Shown: piece by piece, positions 37,005 to 49,000 of the stretch
Layout: every line of letters begins with the position of its first letter
Position numbering within the stretch: the stretch's first letter is position 1
Source: Phoronis australis
Taxonomy: Eukaryota; Phoronida; Phoronidae
Reading direction: 5' to 3'
NCBI GenBank assembly: GCA_002633005.1
Contig: NMRA01000967.1
Span: 13,640 to 77,639, forward strand
DNA: 64,000 bases
Position numbers and translations under genes: made by a program
The notes under the pieces: generated by a model
The model's database searches: none
What the model was told of the DNA's origin: nothing
Seen by the model: the letters and a program-made list of their open reading frames with translations, nothing else

Positions 37005-40000
37005 GTACGTCTATATAAAACGGGTGCACAAGAACGCAGTCCTGCCTCCCCAAAACAATTATTTTCATTAAATTCTAGGGAAATTTATAGCTCTTATGTC
37101 CAAAGCAATATGTTATTCCCCGTGTTATAAAATAAAACACTTGGAGGAGGTCTCAAAAAATAACCACCAATGTCAGACAAATGTGCGAAGGTAAACAATT
37201 TGAAATAAGTTTTGCTCCAGGTAAAATCATTTCACCATTTATTAATAAAGCAAAAGAACTAATAAAATTGAGATCGAAATTGAAGACCCATCTTCATTCG
37301 AAATGATGAGATTTCTTTGTTACATGTAATTGGTCAGAGCTTTTCTTGGGTTTTGGTTAGATTGTCCTTGTTTAATTGCCAGTACGTTGACTGATCTATA
37401 TAGTTAAGCTGTGCATACAGATTTGTTAAATAACTATGAGCTGCACACGAGAAGTGAATTAAGAAGAGATATAGGTTATACTTGACTTATCAAATAATTC
37501 TCTAAATAAACGATGTACGATTGTGAATGTCAAGATTAGACAACATGAGAACTGAGACAAGTCTATCGTTAATTGTCATCCGCCATGTGTCCCCCAAAAA
37601 GAAATAATCTCTTGACACCAAAATATGATTCGGAAACAATAAATAAACTTGAGATACTATAGCAGCCAACAAGTTAAGTCATAGCCTGGGTTGCCGCATT
37701 TCTAAGGACGATAAAAAACTGTCACGGGACATATGTCTAACATAATTTAAAGCGCATGCGTTTGTAGGATTTCCTAAGGAAGTCTCGAGACAGTGTTCTT
37801 GCTACGAAGTATCAGATTACTTCGTAACACAAACAAGGACTTTTGTCTTTTGTGTAACCATCGATTTTCTAGCAAAATCACGTGTTTTGACAGTATATTT
37901 TCAGTTTAACCACGTAACAAAAATCAATAGTAACCTTCGTAAATTGGAGTTAATTGACTACAAACAGGATGTAATTAATTTAATAGCAAATTGCGTGTTT
38001 CTCCGAAAAAGTGTTAGTCTGAAATATTTCGCCGCGTAATTTTTCTAATAAACGTCATTGCCCGCCTGTATCCAAAACGAATGCTTTAACCTACCTGACT
38101 CATTCGCTTTTATTTTGCTGCCAGTGTAAAATTAATTAGAAATTATGTAAAAATCAGTTAATGAAAACACTTGTGGCAAATCAAGACCATGACATAGTGT
38201 CCCAACAGCACAAAATACGCCTTCTCATATTGTATACATTGACGATGTCTCAACAATGCATGCGGTGGGCCTTTCATACTAACGTCGACGCGTCGATGGT
38301 TTGGGGGAGTTGTCAGTATGAACGCTTAACTCCGGTCCTGGGTCGTAGTTAACAGCACCATTTAACATCGCAGTTAACAGGTGGATTTAACAGCGCAGCG
38401 TCGACGCTGCGGAGCGGTATGAACGGTTAACTTCGGTCCAATCGAAGTTATCGCCAGGTGCCACTGTTATCGTGAAAAGTTACAGGGTAGTGCCGTCACT
38501 AATAGCTGCCTATATTTTGCTCTAATAATAACCAATCGATTTAAAAATAAGTTTAATGTCAATTAGCACATGTAAATGTTCCCAAATTGTCACATCGAAA
38601 AAAAATCTTAGCATGCAGCGATACCTTGCGATATCTTCGATGACGACAGCATCACCTACCGTTTACTTCGATGTTCATTAACTACCGTTACCGAAGCCAG
38701 TGTGAACGGCCCAGTTAACTGCGCTGTTAACGTCGACGCTCCACTCAGACCGGAGATAAGTCAATATGAAAGGGCCTTCGCACTCCCCGGTCATACACAG
38801 CAGCGACGTATCGTTTTTAGGACCATCACAAACGCCTGGCCTGCGTGTACTGTCGTCGGGTTTTCCCCCATGAATGTCCTAGACCCGCCAGCGGTTCTTA
38901 ATGCAGAAAAGTTAAATTTACACATTCAGTAACTTTTGTTTTATGCTCTGTTTCAGAAGTTTTAATTGAAATCATACGGAGATGCCAGTACAAAAAAGCA
39001 ATACCAAATGAGGTGATCATAAAACAGGGCGATATAGGTGACTGGTAAGTGTATCACGACGCTCAGGGTATTATCTTATTGATATCCGGTCAGAGTTATC
39101 TCCACTCGCACATTCAGACGAAAAAACATGGTGGGCATTTTCTTATGGTGGCCATTTAAGCTTTCCGTAATTGTGGTTCATTTCTGCTTCACTGAAATCA
39201 CGAAATATCGCCGCTTTCCCCCTGGGGTGACTCATATTGACAAGGTGCCCACAGGCGTGTACCATGAATTACTGAGAGACCCCCTATTGCGGGTGCCAGG
39301 TCTTCTAATTTCCACTCTCTTTTGGGGAGTAGATTTTTCTGCCTTACCCCTTGCAGTAGGCCTAGGCGTTTTGCGGGGACGAATGGAATTAGGGGCCTAT
39401 TGGACTCCGGCCCGTAAAACTTGCTGAAAAATTACCGCCTACCCGCAGTTTTTGGTACACGCCTACTGGCACCTTGTCAATATGAGTGACTCCTCCGGAC
39501 AATTTCCTCGGCAATGAGTTGGTGAGCCGACCCCTGCTTGCGAGCAGGTTTCTTCTGTGACTGTCATGATCACAAGGGGGCGTACTATTTACATGTATTC
39601 ATTCTCTTTTATAGTTACATGTACCGTAAATTTCCACTGAGATCCAAACAATTCCTAAAATCAAAATGTTTTTGGAATTTGCATATGTTGAACGAGGATG
39701 TTGATAAGAACTTCTTGCCCGGGTTACCAACCACATCAAGATGCTATCAAGTTATAAGCCCGCCTCTCGTATCCATCCACGAGTTTTTTAATTAAGCCAT
39801 CTATCCCTAAAAAAACTGTCTCCTTGTTCCTTCAATTATGTCTGGGTTTGAGATGAACTTAACACTTGCTTCAGTGTTGGATACCGTCCACCATCGGCAC
39901 ATAATATGGCTCCTCGTGACAAACCAACTTCTTTTGAGCCTCGTGGTCCCAAGCAAGGACTGACGTTCTACTCAAACCTAGGTATAAATTCCAATCTAAT

Positions 40001-43000
40001 AAAGGAACCAGTTGATACCAGGAGAGTGTTTCGTCGATCTAGTTTCTTGCGAAAAGCGAAAAAAATCGCAAGATCTCGCAAAATCACGCGAGTGAAGGGA
40101 GAGTGTTTTGAGAGTATGTTCGCAGGCGCCTACCAGTGTATCCTAGCAAAATGGCGGCCACTTAAGTGATTGGTCGACGAGGTTGGAGTGTTGAATTGTC
40201 AGTGGGATTGAATTCAGTATCACAGCTTCGTTCCATAAGAGAAGATTTTTCGCTGCTAGTGCAATCGGTATACAAAACTCGACCCAGGTTTACTAAAAAG
40301 TCGGCTGTCGTATAAATCAAAAGTTTTAAAAGAACCTTTCCTTTTGGCAACTTCAGTTAATAGTATTCTTGTAACTTTTAGGAACATAATATTAACTGGG
40401 CTTGAATGACTTCGCCGGTTCCGCCAGGCTGATTTTTCTGTAAGCAGGAAGTCATCAATGACATCCAATCAGATGTGTTAGCCGGTTGACCAGCGAAGTC
40501 AATCAAGTCGCCACAGTCATCAGTAATATTTAAGTCTGAGCTTATTATGCGTTATTTCTTCTTTTGAAGCCTCTGGTATCATGCAAATTTGTCTGTCCCA
40601 AATTCTCCCATGAGCACGGTAAATTATGTTCATACAAAACCTGTGAGGAGTCTCCATATTTTACGCTCAGACATGCCTTGTGTAATGAGCTGGTTCACCG
40701 TGTCTAGGGAATACAGACATCACCTTCTTGCCTTTCACAGCTTTTACATTATGCTTACTGGAAAAACCTCTGTGTACATCGACACTGCAAAGTCTGACGA
40801 TGACCCACCACACTCAAACGACGTGTCCACCGATTCCGCGAGAGAAAAGGCAGTGAACGTTATCTCGGCTTTGTCGGGCTTCTCAACATCAAAGCTGAAG
40901 ACGGTGAAAGATCGAACGACATTGGGAAAATTTATCATTTGCTTCGGTAAATATGCACGATCAACAATCCATACACATTTGGAAAAATTGACTTTAGTAA
41001 GCAGTTTTACCCCTCATCGTGTTTCAAATAGTTTTTCGTGAGCCACGGTAATGATTTATAAAAACTCTTGTGCTACGACTGTTGGAAAGTAAAGTCAGTT
41101 CATGGTTTTTAATCCTATCCTGACTTAAGAAGCAATTCAGTGTGTATTTGCGTTCAAACGTTTGCTTGGACAAGACTAAATATTAGTTCGCGACAGGGTG
41201 TACACCGTGAAGCTTCATTGTCTCGTTTTGTGTACACAGAGATGTTTAACCGAGTTACCTCAAGACAACTACATGTAGCTCTCTCTAGTGGCTGCAGTAA
41301 TGATCAATGTCACGTACTGAGGCACGATTAGGAACACGACACACCATTCATAAATCGAGGCAACCCAGAAAAAGAATCTCATATTACATGTTATGAAGTT
41401 ACGAAGTCTGGAGGTTTTGCGTTGGAAATCTTTAAAAGAGTTGATACTGAAACTGGACGATGGTCGTTTTAGTGTTTTTTTTTGCTGTACGTAGCCTAAA
41501 TCAGTAAAAAATGCTACAGTACGCAAATTTATTATAGCGGCTAAAATTCTATCCATTAGTTACAGCGAAAAAGCTTATGGACGTAATTTATATGAAAAAC
41601 GACAACGTCAATATTAATTGAAGCAAAACCTAGAGTAATAGCAAAGTAATTGAAGATAACTATGACTGAGTATGAAAACGTAACTGGGGTAAGCGCAATG
41701 TCGACGACAATGACTAGTCCACTGATGGTGAAAAACTATTCAACCGTAAACATGTAAGAAGTCTGCGCCTTCTATAAAAAATTTTTTGATACAGGGCACT
41801 TATCATTACAAAATTGGTTTCGGGTTATTCTTTACTTAAGAAAGTGATTTCAAGGCTTTTGAGAGGAACAAACAGTTCACTATAGCATCAAAGCGGAAGT
41901 CATTTGTGGCGCATGTCAAGTTCTGGGGTTTAGTTTTGCTGTTGAAGCCGAACACGGCTGAAACGAGTTTTTTTGTAAGCAATTTTAATTCAAACAAAGA
42001 ATAAGAATGCTAAGTTACTTTTGGGGTGGTTTTGGGTGCAACAGCGTACATGGTTCATAACGGTTTTATATAATGTCATTTGCGTAATGGAAGACTAATA
42101 TTGCGAGGACATGACTTCGCGCAATGATTGATAGAATATTTGTCTTTAGCGTCCGCGATGGGCGATTTCTGGGGGTGTGGGCGAATCCAGTCTCCGGAAA
42201 AATATCTTGCTCAGTCGGATCTCCCTGTGACTATTGTAAGGATAAAAAAGAAGATGGAAGTGGTTTGTTGTTTGACTTCCCATTAAAGCGTACCTATATA
42301 AAACACGAAATATAGGACTGTTAATTACTTTCTCTTTCCTCTGTCAATAAACACCTTTACACATCCACGAATAGAAATTAGTTGCATAGTTGGTTATCTA
42401 GTAAAATGCACAACAGTGCACAATTAGATATTGACGAGCCCAGGGGACTCGTTTATCATTCGATTTATCAATATAACTTTCCGTTAGTGTAAAAAAAATA
42501 GATCACCCGAGAGTCCATTTTATTAACGATAAAGTCACTGATCCGATCGTGATTCATTTGAGAAGCTATTTATACGGCAGAGTTTTTTTAATATTAGCCA
42601 CAAGACATTAATGGCGACCTGTTCCACCGGAGTCACGGGGGTCGGTGTCACACCAGGTAATCGCTTGTGATGGAAGACATTATTACGTTATATCTACTTC
42701 AATATTAACAGTTCGTTGTAATTTCTACAGCGAATTTGCGCTTCTGGGACTCACGCGTCTTGCCGCTAATACACATGTGTATTCTGTAGACTCATTCCAA
42801 TCTCTTCATTTCAGACGCTGGAAAATCTTTCGGTGAGATAGCGCTGATATCCGAGGACTCCGTCAGAAACGCGTCCATCGTGGCGGATGAGGACACCGAT
42901 TTACTGGTCGTTCACAGAGACTTATTTAACAGCACGTTAAAAGTACGAGTTCTTCGTTGCTAGGGGTTTAACTGTAAACACGTGTCATATTGCGACCGAT

Positions 43001-46000
43001 CTACTTTTGTTTCACGGAAACGTAACTGGTATCTATCTCGATATGTCGCAATCATGCTTCAGAACGTAACTGATTCTTTTATTTAAACGTCGGTCTGTCA
43101 AGAATCAGATTTTAGGCTTACTATGCCTCTTTTGATGATCATAAAATTGGTCTCAAATTGTTTCCTGGCCCTGTTTAGTAGTGATTTCCGGCTTGCGAGG
43201 AATCGTCACTTCGTTACTACTTGACACAAGGCAAGTTTTCTAACAGGCTGGTTATGTTATTATGCGCAGTGATGTAGTGGTAAAATTAGAGGTAAGTGGG
43301 CGCCCATCGTATCACCTTGAGCACTGAACGTAATTTACGGTGCGTAGGCCCTACGTTCAATTGCCAAAAGGTGATTGGCTGCGCCTACGTGCGCCTACAC
43401 CCCACTACCACACTGATTATGCACCGAGCAAGGACTCAAGCAATGACTGACAATCCTTGCCACGCTCACAAATCTGAGTAAAAAGCGAGCTGAAACTGGT
43501 TTTAAAATCGTGAGCGCTCTAAATCAACAGTGTGTCTTTATTGGCAAAAAGGTGGCTTATGACACATTTAAATTAGTAATTTAAACTTCACTTCAATGCA
43601 CTGACTTTACGGTGTTTGGAAATGTCATACAGTGTGAGCTCAGGGACCGCAGAATAACTGAAATAACGCTACACGTTGCTTTTCTTTTATCATGTTCAAA
43701 GTTCACGTGTAACCTAAAGTTATTGTTTACAAATGATTGTCGTCGTGCATTAAAATTCTAGAAAACGAAAAAGAAATAGTGCTCGTTTGCCCAAGTTCCG
43801 GTTTAGCTTCTGAGAAGTCGAACTCAAAATTATCTTTAACATTTTNTTGTAATGGAAGACATTATTACGTTATATCTACTTCAATATTAACAGTTCGTTG
43901 TAATTTCTACAGCGAATTTGCGCTTCTGGGACTCATGCGTCTTGCCGCCAATACACATGTGTATTCTGTAGACTCATTCCAATCTCTTCATTTCAGACGC
44001 TGGAAAATCTTTTGGTGAGATAGCGCTGATATCCGAGGACTCCGTCAGAAACGCGTCCATTGTGGCGGATGAGGATACCGATTTACTGGTCGTTCACAGA
44101 GACTTATTTAACAGCACGTTAAAAGTACGAGTTCTTCGTTGCTAGGGGTTTAACTGTAAACACGTGTCATATTGTGACCGATCTACTTTTGTAACTGACA
44201 ATCCTTGCCACGCTCACAAATCTGAGTAAAAAGCGAACTGAAACTGGTTTTAAAATCGTGAGCGCTCTAAATCAACAGTGTGTCTTTATTGGCAAAAAGG
44301 TGGCTTATGACACATTTAAATTAGTAATTTAAACTTCACTTCAATGCACTGACTTTACGGTGTTTGGAAATGTCATACAGTGTGAGCTCAGGGACCGCAG
44401 AATAACTGAAATAACGCTACACGTTGCTTTTCTTTTATCATGTTCAAAGTTCACGTGTAACCTAAAGTTATTGTTTACAAATGATTGTCGTCGTGCATTA
44501 AAATTCTAGAAAACGAAAGAGAAATAGTGCTCGTTTGCCCAAGTTCCGGTTTAGCTTCTGAGAAATCGAACTCAAAATTATCTTTAACATTTTGCGTTCT
44601 ACTTTAGTAAGAGCTCAAGATAGATCTCTGTTATTGTGTGCTGAAATATAACGTGGCCTACGCGGATGACCGCGTACTCATATTTTGCATTTGATGACCC
44701 CAACATCCAAACTACAAGTTCGAGTCTGAACTGGAAGTCTCGAGTTTTTACTCGAAATCTCGAGCTTTTACTAGAGTTCGAAGCTTGACTTTAGGGGTCA
44801 TCAAGTGTAAGTTTCAACTGCACACTCGTTTGCGTAATCTGTGAAATATTCCTACACAGAATAATAGATAATTACTATGAGTTTGTATTGAAGAATGGAA
44901 AATACAAAAATATTTTCAATTTCAAGTAACAAGACCCGTTCTGCTGCTCATCTCTGGAAACTGTTACAGCTTGTTAGGCACTTTATATTCGAGACATAGG
45001 TCGAACAAAAATGATTTTATACATATATGTCGACTACAGGCCAAGCAAGAACAGGAATATCAAGAACGCAAAGACTTCGTTGACAGCAATCCTCTGTTTC
45101 GCCACTGGAACGCCAAATTCAAACGCCTGTTAGAGATGAGTTTAAGAAAGGAGGTCCTTCCATTCGATACAAGAATTGTGACCCAGGGTCAGCCAATTGT
45201 CGGACTGCATTTCATTATCAAGTAAGACTGAAGATGAAACAATTAAAAAGCCGAGTCAAACTGTTGAGAGAAAAACTACTTCTTTTTGGTTAGCGAGAAT
45301 GCTTTAAAAAAGGAGAGAAAGTTTTTAAAGAGTCAAAATAATGCGTAAGTAGATTTGTTAGTCAAGGTTAATTGTACGGTTTAAAACACGAGATTAACTA
45401 ATAACTACAAAAACGTGAAAGAAAAATGCCCTTTTTTTGTAATTGCATGTTATAATTACTTTGTTTTAGGGGCCAAGCGAAAGTGACGGTGGTACCTAGC
45501 AATCACAGACGTCAGTTTCCACGTTTATTTGATGACGTCAACATCTACGACATTCAAAAAAGGTAATTTCTACAGTCTTCTTAAACCATTTTCGAAAAAT
45601 ATCGTTAATGTTGTTCTCGTGAAAACTTTTTGAGGAATGAAAGTGTCACAGAACCTCATCGAGAAATATTTCTACTGTTGCTGTAGCGTGTAACGTAAAG
45701 TTAATTTGTCGCATACGTCCCCGAAGGTTAGTTACACAAAAGGATCAGGGCCCGTGACTACCAAACCTTAATTGATACTCACATCGCGTGAAATTAGAAA
45801 AACGGCTCGGAGTGTGGCACGCGATTCGTTTATTCTCGAGTCGAGTATCGAGAAGAGTTTGACAGTCACGGACCAGATCCTAGGCCCGTTGTCTAAACTC
45901 TGTTCTCGACTCGAAATTTGGCCAGTGAAACAGTACATTCAGTCGAGTAAACTTTCGAATTTGTACTCGAAAACTGCCGCATGATTTGTTAACAAGTTTC

Positions 46001-49000
46001 AAATCTGAGGCTCTGACTTGAGTGTGAGTTGTTGAAAATTAGTCCCTGGACCCTGGTCGTCTACTGAACTTTTTCATAACTAAAGCAACATCATCGGCGA
46101 GGAAATGGGTTTCCTGAAATCAGCCCCAGCGCGGATTCTATCCGACGGGATCCTAGTTCGCGTTCTCAGCCAAACGCTCTGCTGACGAGCTAAATAACGT
46201 TCGACAGATTACCCGGTAATTTGAGCCGAGCAAACGCCTCCGGTAGACATCGGAGACAATTGGCGATTTGAAATAAAATCCCAAAAACACAACTTATTTT
46301 TGTTGTTTTATAGTTATGATCAAAGCTAATAACTTCGAAAAGTCTGCCCCAACCAACAACAATCCACAAAGTGTTGGCTTTAAAACGACAATGTACCTTA
46401 ACAGCGTTTGTCGTGGATGCATAAAATACTCATTTTTTTCGACGGAACTGTCATCAATATACTCAGAAATCACATATTTTTGTCATTCAAACCATGACTG
46501 TCATGAAAGTCAATGTAAAAGAACAACGTCAAGTCTGCATTAAGGCAGTGTCCAGGTATTCGCTCAATAGCATGCAGAGAGGAAGCTCTCTCTTCTGTTA
46601 CATTCACTCGCACGTCATTCCAGGTCAGGGAAACAAGAAACGACGAAAGGCCGTACACCAACAGAACACGTGTGTACGCAGAATCAAATTCGAATCCGGA
46701 GGAACGAAGGATACGCAGCCGCTGAAAGAAGGTTAGCACACAAACAAGTGAACTTGTGTTCTGTGGAGGAAAACGAAGTAATAGGTAAAAAATTATCTTC
46801 GTAGTCTTTGTAGTCGTCACAGTCACCACGTCATCATCACCATCAAGTTCCCCGCCTTCGCCGCCATCAACAGAAAACAATGGAAGACGTGCTTTTAATC
46901 GCATCATCCCCATCATCGCGACATTATCACTGTCATTGTCAAATAGGGAATCGTCAATCGTCACTTATCGTCGTTGTCACCATCCCCACCATCACCACCA
47001 TCATCATCACTGCATGACTGCCAATGTCTTATAACCAGCGTTCGAAATACACCCTGGCCCGGTGGCCCGGGGCCAGTAACTTTTGGCCCGGCGGGCCAGT
47101 AAACTTTCACATATAGGCCCCATGTGGATACAGTCTCATATTCGATTAATTCAAAAAGGGCTAATTTTGTTTGCCTCTCATCTCTTGAACGCCAACGAGT
47201 TTGAAGCCTGTGGGCAATGAATCCGCCAACGCCCCATTCACTTTGTTTACTCATATTGTAGAACTCTATGTATTGATGCAACGTGTTAAGCAAAAATATA
47301 CTAGTTGAATTCGTATCCACAGCTTACGTGGTGTTCATGTGTACATCTCAGTTACCTACAACTCCTCACCTAGTGTTAATAGCATTAACAAATAGGGTTC
47401 TTAAGCACATGGGCATTTAGTGTAAAGGAAAAGATTGAGGAAAACGTAGATAGGATGGTAAAAGCATGGCCAGCAACTTGACAGCCGGGTCAGTAAATTT
47501 CAGACCAACTGGCCTGGCGGGCCAGCACATTTATTTGCTGAAGTTCGAACACTGGTTATAACCTTCATCATCATTGTCACCACATCATCACAATCATCAT
47601 CATCATCATCTCTATCCACATCGTCACCATCGAATTTTTTAAGAATGTTCAATGACGTTTTACTTGTAAACTTTCAATTTTGGTTGTGATGAAGTAATTT
47701 ATTTGGCAAAAGCATGTGTTTTCGTGGAATCCACACAATTTCGTTAATTGTTTCATTAAAATAACATAACAAATTTACAGTCTTAACCAATTCTTTGTGA
47801 ATCAAAAATGTCACATCTAAATTTGTAGAGAAAAACAGAAAAACACAATAAAATATTATTTAAAAGGCATTGCATCGGTGCATGTATGTAACGGCCTTTA
47901 GTACGTTTCACCGAGTTTTTGGTGTGTTTGTTACCTCTTTCAAATCTGGTTACTGCAGTTTTTCATTTTTTTTTCGAACGTTTTTCAAGGTGACGTTGAA
48001 ATGGTATTCGACATGGCAACGTATCTACAAACTGTTACGTGTACGTCAAACACCGTGGTGATGATTCTTGACGTCAAGAACTATGAGCGGCTGATTACGA
48101 AGAAAAATCCGCAGACGATCGACCAAATGAGAAACACAATTGAAGCTAAACTTAGGGGCAAACTGCGATCGTCAAATGGTGCACAAATATCGCTGTTTAA
48201 AAACGTCATAGAGAAAATAGAAAGTCTGAAGCCAAGCAAACGCCAACAAGCTGTAGTGGAAGAGGAAATGTTAGAAAAGGATGACATGTACACACAGCTC
48301 ATTGATTTGTATTTAGAAGACAAAGTTTCCACACTGGTGGACCCGGTCGTACCGAATGCTGTCTTTTATCGGTATAAAACAGTGCAGAAGCGCAAAGCAA
48401 AGGAGGCGTGGGAGAAGCGAATGAGTTCTGTTGGGTCAGCTGGTCAAGTTAAATGGACAGATGCCAGAAGGAGGGAAAACTCCAGACGAAGCACCCGTCG
48501 GCCGCGCAGTCGCCGCGAGCTTCAAAGTATAACTATAGGACCACCGCCGGGGCAATTTCGAAATAGACCCGGCACTGCTCCTCCCAGAGTGAGAAATCGC
48601 GACATTGACTCGAACGATGCAAACGTTGGAGATAAGACTTTTATAACTGAACTTCCTGAAGGAATCATACATGGCAATGGAGGGAATCATTCGCAAAATG
48701 TAGAAGAGAAATCAAGTGGTTTGAAGTTCATTCAAAATGGCCGCCACGTAACAACACCAGCAGAGGAAGACGACGTCTACTTTGACATGGAAACAAGTCA
48801 CTCAGTACTCGCTGATTTGGAACAGAGATTGCATTTATTTCACGCGAGAATGTGTGAGAATGAAAGGCGGCAAACAACAAGAGTGACTGAACTGAAACGC
48901 TTTCAAGTTCAGGTAAGTATTGGGCAGTGGTGTAGTCTTAGACTGAACTTCATTGTAAAATCAAATTATACGAGTTTTCCAGTTTTAGAAACTATATTAT

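Larger units (their letters stand above)
42664..43845. repeat. Allelic duplication, copy A (contains exon 4)
   Basis: 42664-43010 matches 43847-44192 and 43446-43845 matches 44193-44593, nearly base for base. The block 43011-43445 is present only here. The copy ends at a single N at 43846. Interpreted as two haplotypes placed in series. Confidence 0.8.

Noticed and set aside
39906-40169. 87-codon Lys/Arg-rich ORF in CNBD-like intron 2
   Set aside because: Does not join any exon phase and overlaps AT/CGCGA-rich repeat-like sequence; no homology recognised.
42815-44124. Tandem exon duplication for alternative splicing in the CNBD-like gene
   Set aside because: The copies extend well beyond the exon, meet at an N, differ only synonymously, and are not frame-compatible together; allelic duplication is simpler.
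46470-46964. 164-codon minus-strand ORF
   Set aside because: It lies antisense to CNBD-like exon 7 and runs into an ATC-rich simple repeat that produces Asp/Gly-rich protein by composition alone.
46961-47320. 119-codon minus-strand ORF
   Set aside because: Made of the microsatellite and the left part of the 521-bp MITE; no motif.
48436-48696. Minus-strand ORFs under CNBD-like exon 8 (also 48081-48332)
   Set aside because: Frame shadows of the real long exon.
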